NCBI RefSeq assembly: GCF_020283565.1
Contig: NC_060061.1
Coordinates: 22,605,362-22,669,361 of the forward strand
Direction: 5' to 3'
Origin: Trifolium pratense
Taxonomy: Eukaryota; Streptophyta; Magnoliopsida; Fabales; Fabaceae
Length of the DNA stretch: 64,000 nucleotides
The notes below the pieces were generated by a model. It was not told the origin of the DNA and made no database searches. It worked only from the letters and a program-made list of their open reading frames with translations. A program made the translations under genes and the position numbers. Numbering within the stretch: position 1 is the stretch's first letter; each line of letters starts with the position of its first letter. Shown here in pieces: positions 13,088-24,162 of this stretch.

Positions 13088-14024
13088 TAGGCACCAGTTG
13101 GTTTCGGTTAGATTCGGGTCGAAAATCACAAAATGATAAAATCACAACTATTTAATTTGGATCCAATTTCGATTGTCTACATATTTGATTTTTTTGGGTG
13201 GCGGGTCGTATAGGTGGCGAGTAGAACGAGTCGGTTATTACGGGTTAGATTAAAACTTTGTTTATTTTTTATTTTTTTTGAAACAAAACTTTGTTTATAT
13301 TTAAAACTACATTATCCAAAAATTCTTAATTTTCAAATAGTTCAATATTTTGTACACAATGTAATAAATGATATTTGTCAAAAAAAAAAAAGCTTAACTA
13401 TACATTTGGTCCTTTACGTTTATTTTAGGTTTCAATTTGGTCCCTTACGTTTAAAAAGTATCAATTTGGTCACTTACGTTTATTTTAGGTTTCAAGTTAG
13501 TCACTTCCGTTAGTTTTGTCACTAACACCGTTTGAACAGTACACGTGTCAGCGTGTACAAGTGTCACTGTTTGTCCATATATGCAAATTGACTGCCACAT
13601 GTGACAAAATTGACGGACTAACTTGAAACTTAAATAAACGTAAGGGACCAAATTGATACTTTTTAAACGTAAGGGACCAAATATATAATTAAGGAAAAAA
13701 AATGTAACAAATGATAAAACAACGAAAAAAACAAAAAGGGTGGGATGTTTTTACTTTACTTCAAATTTATAGATCTAAACACTATAATAGATCAAGTAGA
13801 AGAGAAATATAAATATACATATTCCGCACATTCTTCATCAAAATATTATAAGCTTGTAAAATATAATAATTCTCCTCTATATCAAAGATGGATAAAATCA
13901 ACAAAGACTATACAAGATTGAGAGAGAGAAGGAAACAAATTAATTTGCAATTTAATGGTTATTCGGTCAATATTTTGTCGGCTATATTGGTTTCGAGTCG
14001 AGTCGCGGGTCCGTGCTCAACCCT
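13088..14024. mobile_element. Non-autonomous TIR element, copy 1 (interrupted by another MITE)
   Basis: This stretch is colinear with the element at 57265-57991: both start with a GGTTTCGGT-rich end, share TTATTACGGGTTAGAT-like and TCAAAGATGGATAAAA blocks, and end in a GTGCTCAACCC / ATGCTCACCC tail. Copy 1 is longer because a second repeat is inserted at about 13374-13701. I found no coding sequence and no clear target duplication around this copy. Confidence 0.75.
13374..13701 (+). mobile_element. Inverted-repeat MITE nested in the 13.1-kb element
   Basis: Long inverted arms built from the unit TTTGGTCCCTTACGTTT: the left arm begins near 13394 and the right arm (about 13609-13693) is its reverse complement, shortened by one unit. 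The flanks are near-identical 15-mers (ATGTAATAAATGATA at 13359-13373 and ATGTAACAAATGATA at 13702-13716), while the homologous element at 57 kb has a single such site. This shows an insertion with duplication of the target. Confidence 0.8.
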
Positions 14025-14516
14025 ACAATAAATAATAAATAAACTGTTTTTCTTTTTTTGACAATAAATAAATTGTTTTTCTAAGTTTTTTTTTACCAAA
14101 AATTATTTTCCTAATTGTGAAAGTAAAGATAATTTATTTTCCTAAGTTAGAAATTTTTTTTCCGAGACACTCTATTTATCCTAGGTTAGAATTCAGAGTT
14201 TGGTCTAACTCATCCTTATAAAACCAATTTGTAAGGTAATAATTGTTTCTTAATTATAAACTCATATTCAGATCAATTCACATATGATGTGGACTTCTTA
14301 ACGATAAATAAGTCTAAGTTCAAACAGAAATAAAAACCCATATATTGGCAGCATATCAACATAAGTGTTTAATTTTAATCTCTCAAAATAAGGATTAAAT
14401 GACACACTTTAAGACTGACTAAATGACATCCCACTTTGTCTTCAAGTCTTCAAGTAGCTTGAGACTGACTTGAAGTTCTCTGATGTCTTTAGAAAGTTCT
14501 CTGATGTCTTCACTTC

Positions 14517-15094
14517 TTTTAAATGCAGATTTCCCTGGTGTTGTCCGCGTGATTCCTAATAAAATTCTTAGTCTTCACACAACAAGAAGTTGGGATTTTT
14601 TGCGCCTAAAGCAAGATATAGTAACTGGTGTTCTTTCTAGGTCTCAATCTGGAAGAAGCACCATCATTGGCATCATAGACAGTGGTTAGTTTGAAATATC
14701 TCTATATAATAACTATAAGAAAGTGTTTGATAAAAATTATAATCATAAAGTCTAATTATGGTTATATAATTCTTTGCTATGTAGGTATTTGGCCCGAGTC
14801 TGATAGCTTTAGAGATGATCACATGGATAATCCTCCTCCTCGTTTGCGTGGTATATGTCAAGTAGGAGAAAGTTTTGATGCCTCTCACTGTAATAGGTTG
14901 ATTCAAAATTTATTTCTAGTTTAGTATCCTTCTGTCATATCAGTAAGAAGTAAAAAATAAGCCAGGCCAAATGGAGTCTTAATCCGGTTATAGTAGATGC
15001 AAACTCTTAAGCATTACCCTTCCATACAATTGCAGGAAAATCATCGGTGCACGTTGGTATAATAAAGGATACGAAGCTGAATTTGGTAAACTAA
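14517..15094 (+). pseudogene. Truncated subtilisin-like serine protease gene
   Basis: Three exon remnants: about 14517-14684, 14785-14896 and 15036-15094. They encode DFPGVVRVIPNKILSLHTTR, then RSTIIGIIDSG|IWPESDSF, and finally RKIIGARWYNKGYEAEFGKL. This is the end of the I9 propeptide followed by the catalytic-Asp region (IDSGIWPES) of plant subtilases, and the splice phases still match. The signal peptide and start of the propeptide are missing upstream, and His, Asn and Ser catalytic regions are absent downstream, where repeat sequence begins. A non-functional fragment of a secreted/apoplastic protease gene. Confidence 0.85.
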
Positions 15095-15140
15095 ATAGTA
15101 TTTATTTATTTTTATCAGGAGCTGTGAATCAAGAAGTCTG

Positions 15141-15320
15141 AATGCAAACTCGAGGAAATTAGTCGAGCTGAGTCCAATTTGATTTAGCTCAACTCGACTC
15201 GTTAAAATTTAGTTCGATTTGAAATTCTACTCGAGTTCGTCACAAACTCTTTTTCTAACTCGAACTCGACTCGATTCAAACTCACGAACAACTCGATTCG
15301 GCTCGATAATTCAAATCATA
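15141..15320. repeat. Degraded CTCGA-rich repeat
   Basis: A run dense in ACTCGACTCG, CTCGAGTTCG and related words, resembling a decayed TIR element. Ends cannot be fixed. Confidence 0.35.
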
Positions 15321-15521
15321 TGCATCAAAAGGCAAAAGGCAAAAAAAAAAAAAAAAAACTATGAGAGCTACATGTGTTTGTTAAATTTTAAATTCAAATA
15401 TAACTATGGCCTAAATGAGCACAAAAATGGCTCATAAACCTCTTAATTGGTCTAAAAGCCAGTTAAATGAGTAACAAGTAACAACAGTATTGCCATAAAA
15501 AAAGTAACAACGGTATTAATT

Positions 15522-15610
15522 ACTCCCTCCGATCCGAAACAAAAGTGAAATATTTTTTGGTGATATTTATAAGAAACTTTGATCAATAACTCCCTCCAAA
15601 TTTCGTGCGT
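15522..15610. mobile_element. Stowaway-like MITE end (truncated)
   Basis: The sequence ACTCCCTCCGATCCGAAACA matches the usual Stowaway/Tc1-mariner MITE terminus, and ACTCCCTCC recurs at about 15590. No matching right-hand terminus was seen nearby, so the copy is incomplete. Confidence 0.55.
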
Positions 15611-16143
15611 ATTGAAAAAAGTGAATGTAACAATAAATTTATAAACATTGTTTGCGAGGAGTATTAATTTAGTATAATTGCCCCTATAGTAAATTATATA
15701 ATAGTATAGAGAAAATAAATTTGTTAAGCATTTTTCGTATTCTCGTGAGCATAACTTAGTTAGTAGGAACATTACAATATACAGAGGTTAGAGATCGAAT
15801 ATGAGTTTTCACACTTATCAATTTTAAGGGATGAAATTCTAACAACTAGGCTACTAGACAATTTATTTTAGTGTTTTTGTAAAAAGTCATTAATGTATGT
15901 GAAATATTTTAAGGAAAATCTTATATTAAACGACAATAAATATAAAAAATGATTATTATAATTAGTGTTTTTAATTGCCCTACGGCCAATTCCTTCTTCA
16001 TCGTTTATACTCTGTCCAAAAGGCCTTATCCAGTGAAGCCATCACATCGCTTCAAGTCTCATTCGACTCATAAACAGTGCCAAATTGTAATACATCATTG
16101 ATCTCGATGTTGATGAGTGTTGTTCATAAAAGCAATGACTCTT

Positions 16144-16574
16144 TGTTAGTACCTGATCTTACCTGATCAGAATGTGCGACCGCGGCGATGTTTGTTCTCG
16201 AAGACCCCTATTGAAATGGAGGGGGATTGTGTACCTACAGGCACTCTGACGCTCAAGTTAGTTAAGTGTGGAGTGACGGTTTTATGTGCTAAAATGATAC
16301 ATACCTTGCAAATGGCAATGAGGTGTGTATATATAGCCCTCAGCGTTAGGCCAAGGCCCTTGATGACATTAATGACCATCAAGTAGCTGCTGTAAAACGG
16401 CTAGAAAAGCCATGATGAGCAGTTAATGTTCATCATTCCGGTGGACGACCGTTACGATGCGTCGAACGTCTTGACCGTTGGTGTTTGAGAGATGGAGTTT
16501 GTAGGTCGCTAGTTACTTGGGCTTATGCTCGTGGATTTTCCTCTGATATTGGGCTCGAGGCCCAGTCCAGAACA
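16144..16574 (-). mobile_element. Ty3/gypsy-type LTR, minus orientation
   Basis: On the minus strand it starts TGTTCTGG and ends ACTAACA, with a TATATATA box about 240 bases in and a downstream AACTTGAGCGTCAGAGTG segment, all typical of plant gypsy LTRs (about 431 bp). It is preceded on that strand by the purine-rich CGACTTGGGGGCTCC (16589-16575), which looks like a polypurine tract, so this is the 3' LTR of a minus-strand element. Confidence 0.65.
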
Positions 16575-16927
16575 GGAGCCCCCAAGTCGTTATGCTCGAA
16601 TACGAGCATAATGACTTGAGGATTTGGATCCAGCGTATAGAACGTTTAAATTTTTACTAAGTTAAAAACCTCAAGCTTTGTCGAGAAAAGACAAAAAGCA
16701 TCGAGCATACAGGTTGTCACCACACAAAGGTTATCGAAGCACAAACCTAAAAGTGCCGAGCATGCAAAACGTTTGATTCGACATTCAGAGGAAATTAAAA
16801 CAATGCACACATAAAATCTAAGTCTGAATAAACATCAACGGAAAGATAAAATGTAAGCGAACACTAAAACGATTACGATTATAAGTCGACTCCTCATGTC
16901 ACCATAAGCAATCGACTGGGGGGCTCC

Positions 16928-17227
16928 TGTTCTGGACAAGACTTTTGGGTTGAACCAAGCCCAATGTCAAATCCATCGGCCCAATGTCACATCCATTGGC
17001 CTATATATACGACTTTCACAAACCTCACAAGGTATGCATTGCTCTAACCTATACTGACTTGGGCGTCGGAGCGTTTTATGCATATACCCACCCTTTGGTG
17101 TTGCCGGTCGTCTCCATTGCTCGGATTTAAACCTCCAGCACATAGCATCCTTCCACTGATCTACCACAAGTGAGTTCTCTACCTCTCTTTTATCTCTACC
17201 GATAAAACTTGAGTTCTATTACGAACA
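16928..17227 (+). mobile_element. Ty3/gypsy-type LTR, plus orientation
   Basis: Starts TGTTCTGGACAAGAC directly after the polypurine-like CGACTGGGGGGCTCC (16913-16927) and ends TTACGAACA. It carries TATATATA near 17001 and GACTTGGGCGTCGGAGCG, matching the same positions in the neighbouring minus-strand LTR. About 300 bp, thus a related 3' LTR in the opposite orientation. No pol sequence lies between the two. Confidence 0.65.
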
Positions 17228-18590
17228 GTACCTATATAAAACAATTTTTCACCACATAATAAATCGCGCTATTTATCTTCGAGTCATACTTCAAAATGTT
17301 TACAAATACATTATCTCGTCTTGACACAGTTGTTTGGCCTAACTTTTCAATTAGTATGAGAGCAATTAGAAATTGATGGAGTGGTTTTTTTTTTAATTTT
17401 TAATTTAGCTAATTTGTTTATTGCATAGACAAATTAAATTGAAAATATGGGTTTCGTCCAAACATACATTGGAAAATCAGAAAACAAAACAAAACGAAGT
17501 AGCGGGAAGAACTGTCCAAAAGTTAGCCACATCACGAGGCGCAATTAACGCGGCCAAGCAATGCTGTACTAATCACTGTTTTTTATTGTTCTTTATTTAT
17601 TGAAGTTAAATTAATTAGTAACTTTATTAGGACACTGAAAAAGTTGTATTTTTTTAACACAACCCGGCTAGTTTCCTCTTTCCTTGTTTTTCCATTTTGA
17701 ATTTTTGGAAACAAATAAAAACTGATAGCGCCAAAGTGTGATACTAATGGAGTGGAGTATCATTTTAAACTTCAAACACACACAAAATCATCCCAGCCGT
17801 TCATCTCTTATCATTAATATCACTAATATTAGAAGAAGCAATTCTCATGTAAGACTTGATTATAATTTATAAGAGTGATACACGCCTCATCTTACAAACA
17901 GATTTTGTATGAACGAATTACATCTAATATAAAATTTAAAAATTAATAACATTAAAAAATAGTAATACAACTTGATTTGAAAGTTTTGTTCGTAATTGGT
18001 GTAGATTTTGTAAAAATAAGTTAGAATGCAATATAAAAGTCTAAGAATTAATAAAAGAAAAAATGACATTTGAATCCTAGAGATTCCGGGTTCGAGTCCC
18101 GCTAGTACTTTTAAAGAGAAGTAAATATAAATACATTTGCAAACGCTATTTAAATCTTAAGATTTTCTTTACCTTCCACTAGAGCAATATCCTTTCACTC
18201 TAAATTTCTCTTATAAAAAAAAGGCATTTGATTTCAAAGTTTTGTTTGTAACTTGTTTTTTTGACTAATTGTTTTTGAATTTAGACCGGGTCATTTTTTT
18301 TTCTGCCCTATAAAAAAAAAATCAAAACATTGTTTTTGAATTTTACAAAGCCATCATCAATAAATATCTATAAGTAAATAAAATTTAAATTTTAAAAAGA
18401 TACCAATAATAGTGAAGACCTTAGCCCCACCACCTGACCAAATGTCACACCCATGGTGCACTAGTGCATGACTCTCTATGAAAAGGAAAATTTAGTATAG
18501 TGTCTTTATTTAAATTGAAAAAAATATTGGTACTTACTTACATAGTGAAATAGATAGATACAATAATTATTACAAGCCAATACCTCAACG
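17228..18590. other. Intergenic stretch upstream of the GATA gene
   Basis: AT-rich, no recognisable exon. A tRNA-like B-box word (GGGTTCGAGTCCCGC at about 18088) is present without an A box or cloverleaf. The right end is the GATA promoter. Confidence 0.5.
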
Positions 18591-18685
18591 CTTGTTTCGC
18601 CCTCATTTCAGTGCTTCCAAACCAAACGAAACTCTCTTGCGGTTTCCCTTCTTTGTCTTCACCACTTTTATTATTTTCTTATCAG

Positions 18686-18813
18686 GTAAAACTACTTAAT
18701 TAATTAATTTCTATAGCAACGTTTTGTGAGCTAAAATAAATATTAATTCTTCACTCTTTGTGAAACTCTATTTTCACAATAATAATACTTTCAGTTTTTT
18801 TTTTTTTTTTGTA
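18686..18813 (+). other. Probable 5' UTR intron of the GATA gene
   Basis: A TTATCAG|GTAAAAC donor-like site and a pyrimidine tract ending TTTGTAG 13 bases before the ATG frame an intron of about 128 bp. Inferred from splice-site sequence only. Confidence 0.5.
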
Positions 18814-18826
18814 GGAAAAGAAAAAT

Positions 18827-19819
18827 ATGGAAGTTGTTGTAGCAAAAGCGTTGAAACCAAGCTTGAGAACAGAATCTATTTTTCAACAAACAATTTGTGA
18901 AGAGATTTTGTGTTTGAACGCTAACAACGTTGTTGTCGGTGAAGATTTTTCCGTTGATGACTACTTACTTGACTTTTCCAACGGTGAGTTTCAACATGGT
19001 TCTGTCGGAAAAGAAATTGATGATTACGAGGAAGAAGAAGAAGAAGAACATGAAAAAAACAGCACCACCTCGGTTTGTTCACAGGACCGAATAGAAGATG
19101 ACGGTAATTCCAATTCGACGACTTTTTCCGGTGCCGGCGACGGCGAGTCTGACTCCATTTTTGCCGGCGGATTATCAGTTCCGGTGAGGGTTTTTTTTTT
19201 TAAAAAAAAGTATGCAATAAATAATTTTTCTTGTGTTTTTTTTATGTAATAAAAATAAAAATTAAATTCATGACTCGTTTGGGTTTTTTTTCTTTCTCAG
19301 GCTGATGATGTTGCGGATTTGGAATGGGTATCTCAGTTTGTTGACGATTCTGTCCCGGAACTTTCTCTATTGTATCCGGTTCAGGCCCGGGTCGAACCAG
19401 AACCTAGACCGGGCCCAACAAAAGCTACTTCCCAACTCTCATTAATTCGCAAAAAACCCAGAACCAACAAACCTAGAAGGCCCAACTGTAACATGTGGGC
19501 CTTCAACCCAGTACTCTGCTCCGTAAAGAAGCACAGGAAAAAGCCCGAGGCTCAAACGGGTGGAGCCCAATTTCAAAGAAGGTGCAGCCACTGCCAGGTG
19601 CAGAAAACCCCACAGTGGAGAGCCGGTCCGCTTGGGCCAAAAACACTCTGCAACGCTTGTGGTGTTCGGTTTAAATCCGGTCGGCTGTTTCCGGAGTATA
19701 GACCGGCTTCAAGCCCGACGTTTTCCGGTGATATTCACTCGAACAGCCACCGTAAGGTTTTGGAGATGAGGCGGAGGAAGGAGACCGATGAACCGGAGAC
19801 CGGTCTAGACCGGAATTAA
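18827..19819 (+). CDS. GATA zinc-finger transcription factor, subfamily A-like
   Basis: Two exons (18827-19183 and 19301-19819; GT-AG, phase 0) give 291 residues. The N-terminal half is acidic, with a Glu-rich run at about residues 66-76, and [11 protein letters not shown] (about 126-136) is the conserved box of plant class A GATA factors. A basic stretch precedes one type IV zinc finger, C-X2-C-X18-C-X2-C (Cys 214, 217, 236, 239), with the diagnostic [19 protein letters not shown] core and the following basic tail. Such proteins bind WGATAR sites in promoters and are linked to light and growth responses. Closest in architecture to Arabidopsis GATA5/GATA7/GATA12-type proteins; the exact orthologue is not determined. 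Confidence 0.95.
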
Positions 19820-20135
19820 ATGGTGTCGAGTTAGTGATAATGGTAAGGTTTAGAATAGATTTTTAGTGAACCAACCGGTCTGAACCGGTTTCTTAATTTT
19901 TGGTATAATAGTCAAATGATTTTAGTGGTAGTGAGTGACTAGTCAGCTAAGGCAGGTAATGAAAATTAGGAAGAAGGCATTAATTGTCTGTGACTGTGCC
20001 CCATTTTCTCAGTGCAATTAATTTGTTTAATTTAATGAAATTCTAATATAGTTAAAGTCTAGGATAAGAATTTTAAAATGAGGACATCTTGGCCATTTAG
20101 ATTTCAAGTTGGGGTTTGATATTTTTTAGGAGAAT

Positions 20136-20299
20136 GTTAACTTGTGCCCTTAAGGGCACATGTTAAGAAGATAAATGTGGAAAAAATTTATTGAACTTGT
20201 GGTGTATTCAATTATCTAAACATTAAATTCTTTGTATCATTAAATGCTATATTTCTATTTTTAGGTAGCTTAACATGTGCCCTTAGGGCACAAGTTAAC
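20136..20299. mobile_element. Short MITE with self-complementary ends
   Basis: A 164-bp element whose two ~31-bp termini are inverted copies (GTTAACTTGTGCCCT... and ...AGGGCACAAGTTAAC). Each terminus is also nearly palindromic in itself (TGTGCCCTTAAGGGCACA). It lies ~320 bp downstream of the GATA stop codon. Target duplication unclear. Confidence 0.75.
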
Positions 20300-20985
20300 A
20301 TGACCCATTGCATCTTTAAATTGATTTTGGAATTGAATTATTCAACTTTGTTCAGCGCTGTGCGTGATAGATTTTATGAGTGCATGCATGATGCATGTGT
20401 GAGAGAGAGAGAGAGGGGATTGAAATTTGAAACATTGATTTTTGAATTGAGACCACTGAAAATGTTTTTAGTGTCAAAAAAAAATAATAGAGTGATCAAG
20501 TGGGATGAGTGGATTGCTATTATATTTTGGGAGGCTCACAAGCCACGGGTCAATGATTGGTCATCTCCATGTTTGGGACTTGTCTCCAAAATTTTTTCAT
20601 TTTTTTTTCTTTGGTCTAGTCTTATTTTTTTATTTACAATTGTTTATAATTCCTTTGTTCCTAATTATAAGATATTTTTATAAAAAAAGGTTTATCTCTA
20701 AATATAAAACTCTCTAATCTCTAAAATTTTTAATGTACATTTGTTAAATTATTTTAAACGTACCAATTATAAAATGATCTTTCCTAAACTAAACGGTGAT
20801 AATTTGGAGATATTTTGCAATAACCAATAAGAATATACCATGTGAAATAAAAAAAAGTTATAAGTTAGTGGTGGATACTACATATAAATATATTTATGTG
20901 GCTTATTCTAATTGATTGTTTTAATCAATTGAAAGGAAATACATGAAAAAACACGAGTCACACAATTTGCGGAATTTTAATTTAG

Positions 20986-21040
<55 letters not shown>

Positions 21041-21400
21041 CAATTGCAAATTCTTTTTGATGTCCGAGGCATGCAAGCACCAAATATGTCATAAAAAGTA
21101 GCCTATGAAGATCTCTATTAGGGTCTAGACACCTCCAAAACAAGCAAATATATAAAACAATGTTTAAAGATAAACTAAATTAGCTAGCCAATTAGCCGAT
21201 GAGAACACATACAAGATCTCGAGACTCCAAAGAAAGACTCTCGGATAACAGAGATAATAGAGCTCTAGATCGTCCGAAGAGTTGTTGGCAAGAGCAAAAT
21301 AACATGCCATACCAATAACCACCTAATCGTAACGAACGATCATACCAACCAGGAAGCATATACCCCTTTAAACACCAGGCAAGTTCATGTTCTTCAGGAC
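20300..21400. other. Non-coding stretch downstream of the GATA gene
   Basis: No supported gene. A short GA microsatellite (about 20400) and a (TA)n tract of about 50 bp (20987-21037) are present; the rest is AT-rich. Confidence 0.5.
20987..21037. repeat. (TA)n microsatellite
   Basis: Uninterrupted TA dinucleotide tract of about 25 units. Confidence 0.95.
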
Positions 21401-21402
21401 AT

Positions 21403-21570
21403 CTTGCAATCCAGATTAGTTGATTTGCCACCACAAAGAGATCAAAAGGTGCTGTTAGGTCCTAACCAAGATGCATGGTGCGCTTACCACAAATGTAAAG
21501 GAGATGACACGGAAAATTGTTACAAACTGAAGGACTTTATTGAGGATTTATACAACATATGGTGTATTTT
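21403..21570 (+). pseudogene. Ty3/gypsy gag remnant
   Basis: The translation QDAWCAYHKCKGDDTENCYK followed by LKDFIEDL resembles the segment near the nucleocapsid of plant gypsy Gag proteins (pattern CxYHxxxGHxTxxCxxLKxxIExL). Only about 55 codons are recognisable; no protease, reverse transcriptase or LTR adjoins it. Confidence 0.55.
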
Positions 21571-21699
21571 AGATCACACAAATTGTCTGTTGCGTTGCGG
21601 ACCACACATTTTATGTATTGTCATGGTTCGCTACATAGAATGCGAACTGGGTGAAAGGAGTTCACTACCTACATGGCGAATGATAATTTTTTCAAACTA

Positions 21700-22485
21700 G
21701 TGTGTTATTTCATATGGGGCGTTTTTTGATCATTTTGCATGGTGCACGAGAAATAGTGGGGGCGCGAAAAAGAAAAAAATCATTAGTAAATGGGTGTATA
21801 AAACATAACAAATCTAAACAAGAAGCCCAAGCTTAGCTCAGTCTCTCCACAATAAAAAAAGGGAAATGTATTGATTATTATTTTTTTATGTTTCAATTTA
21901 AATCGAGAATATTTTTTTATATTATTTTCTTATGTTTTTTATTACATTTATTATGTTAAAAAAAATTCAAAGTATATTTTTTTTTTATTTTGATTGATAT
22001 AATTTATCTTTGGGTTAATCCTAGTATTATTGCATGAATCTTGTAGTTCTTATTAAAAAAAAAGTTTAGATTATACCCTCGATATTTTAAATTCTTCAAT
22101 TTTAGTCCCTCGTTTGGCCAATGTTAGCAAAATCTCCTACATATATAACATGTTGATTGGTTATTTTCATATTTCGTGTATTTAATTATATTCGATGTGA
22201 GCTTTTTGCAAATAACATTAAAAAGATACCTACGATGAATTAGTTTTTTTTTTTGTGAAGTAAGAGTATAGTGACATCAAATGACCTAAAAAGCATCCCA
22301 ACTATGTTGATACTCCTGGTAGACCCTAATTTCATGCCAAGTACTCATAATAATATTAATAGAGAAAGGAAAAAAAAAAAGGAAAAAGAAGATACAAGAT
22401 GGGAGACCAAACCAAAATCCATCAAAGCAAAAAGAAAAAAAAATAAAGCAAAAACAAAAAACAGCTAAGAAATACGAAAATATAT
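21700..22485. other. Repeat-like non-coding stretch
   Basis: Poly(T)/poly(A)-rich, with a fragment near 22070-22140 (TTTTAGTCCCTCGTTTGGCC) that resembles a MITE arm. No gene seen. Confidence 0.4.
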
Positions 22486-22745
22486 AAGTGTAGCCCATCC
22501 TATCCAAAAGGAAACCATCATAAATAAAAGTGGGCAAAGAGTTCCACCGGTGCAGACCATTATTGCTATGTTCATGGTTTGCTAATTTATTGGCGTACAT
22601 ATTACCTTCTCTAAAGATGTGAGAAAAAAAAGTGTTAAGTTTAACGAGAATCAATTCTTCCATCTATTCTGAAGGTCCCGAGGAACAATGCCACGATCTT
22701 TAATAGCCTGAATAGCAATTTTTGAGTCACTCTCAACCCAATAGT
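22486..22745 (-). pseudogene. LINE RNase H (RVT_3) remnant, frameshifted
   Basis: On the minus strand VESDSKIAIQAIKDRGIVPR and, in another frame after a premature stop, VKLNTFFSHIFREGNMYANK plus LAN are visible. These match the E-D-S active-site region and the following helix/HxxREGNxxAD motif of the RNase H domain found in plant non-LTR retroelement derivatives. The frame shift and missing reverse transcriptase mark it as dead. Confidence 0.65.
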
Positions 22746-22749
22746 TCAG

Positions 22750-22850
22750 GTGGTAAGTGCCTTTGACCCTTTAAGCAAATAATCAGGGGGTTCGATTCCT
22801 GGTAGCTCCTGCATATTGTAAAAGAAATTTAAAATAAACAAAAAAAAACT
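22750..22850 (+). repeat. Possible tRNA-derived SINE head
   Basis: AGGTGGTAAGTGC resembles an A box and GGGGTTCGATTCCTGG a B box about 45 bases later, followed by an A-rich tail (about 22815-22850). No acceptor stem or proper cloverleaf, hence SINE-like and not a tRNA. Confidence 0.4.
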
Positions 22851-23617
22851 AATTAAATAAATTAATTTTTATTTGTTTTAAATAAATTAGTAGTTATTAG
22901 TTTAAAAACCCACATCTTTAACTAAATACATTAATATAAAAGTATTTTTTAATTATGTTTTTTTAGTTTTAAATTATACTTCATAAGGATAATTCAGCAT
23001 TTTTTTTCTTCTTCTATTCCACTGGATACTAACTAGAAAGGCAAAATAAAATAAATTCTGAAGTAAATGTGATGTTATCATATACTGTTTCTTATCTTAA
23101 ACACACCCACCCACCCCCCCTCCCTTTTGTTGATAAGATTTTTTTAGGTGAACACTTTGATACCACATAGTTTGGTCGAAATGGTTAGGTGCGTAGACAC
23201 TTCGTGTTGATGTTAGTAGTCGTTCGTCGTACAAATGGGTTCGATGGCTTTTTTGGTATATTTTGCTCGTGGTACTCAAGCCGATTGGATTGACTGATCA
23301 TCTCTCGATCTGACTTTAAATTGGCTCTAGGTTGACTTGGTTTCTCAACAATATTAGATTCGTCAGAGGTTGGTAGAGATGTCTTGTTTTGCTTCTATTA
23401 TCACAGTATCCATTTCATTTTGCAGACTGTCTAGCTTGAAAAAGTGGACCGTTTCCGTGTTGACGATCAATACATTTGCCTCAAATTACTCAAATTACTA
23501 GGGACTTCTATTGGTATTTTAGGATTAAATAGAAGTTAGTGTGCTTCATTGTTTTATCTTGTTTCTTTGGGTAAGCCTCACTTAATTATCTTATTTTTCT
23601 ACTTTTTTTTTTTATTA
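22850..23617. other. Non-coding stretch
   Basis: No supported exon or element. The CCCACCCACCCCCCCTCCC run near 23105 is simple sequence. Confidence 0.4.
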
Positions 23618-23845
23618 ATAAGCTTAACTACACATTTGATCCCTTAAGTTTCTTTTAGATTTCAATTTGGCCCCTTACGTTTAAAAAGTATCAATTTGGT
23701 CACTTACGTTTATTTTAGGTTTCAAGTTAGTTATTTCCGTCAATTTTGTCACATATGACAGCCAATTTGCATATGTGGACAAACACGTGACACTTGGATA
23801 CACTGACATATGTACTGTTCAAACGGTATTACCGACAAATATTGG
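23618..23845 (-). mobile_element. Truncated copy of the TTTGGTCCCTTACGTTT MITE
   Basis: Same family as the element nested at 13374-13701 but in the opposite orientation: the central GTGACACTTG / TACTGTTCAAACGG segment reads as the reverse complement of the 13.5-kb copy. One terminal arm is missing at the right end. Confidence 0.7.
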
Positions 23846-24092
23846 TACCAACTTAGTTGAAATATCTATCCATACCTTGATATTTAGATGTTTTAAATTT
23901 ATCAAAATAATAGCACTTTTTTTTATATAAATAAAATAATAGCACTCTAGTACCACGTAATCTACTATATAAGAAAAGAAGATACTAATGAAATTCCCAA
24001 TTTGCCCCTTTTTCATTTTTTGACACATAATCAATTCAGGGTTATTTTTTGTCTTTATCAAAAAAAGTTAGTAGAAAAAAGCTAAAAAAATT

Positions 24093-24162
24093 TCTCAGTA
24101 CGATTCGAACCCTTAACCTTTTAGTTACACTTCTTATTAAATTTACCACTAAGCCATATGAA
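24093..24162 (-). repeat. tRNA-like A/B-box segment inside Helitron left end
   Basis: On the minus strand TGGCTTAGTGGTAA (A box, 24156-24143) is followed about 30 bases later by GGGTTCGAATCG (B box, 24112-24101). The same pair occurs in the copies near 24320-24395 and 27235-27308. It resembles a tRNA-derived SINE promoter absorbed into the repeat. Confidence 0.5.

Noticed and set aside
16158..17227. A complete 1.07-kb element framed by GTACC duplications
   Set aside because: GTACC does occur on both sides, but the left LTR ends more naturally six bases further out (TGTTAGTACC), and the two ends are inverted, not direct, repeats. GTACC may be chance.
18075..18110. Possible tRNA gene (GGGTTCGAGTCCCGC)
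   Set aside because: B-box word only; no A box, anticodon arm or acceptor stem could be folded.
24093..24162. Possible tRNA gene on the minus strand
   Set aside because: A and B boxes fit, but no acceptor or anticodon stem is visible, and it repeats with the transposon end, so SINE-like.
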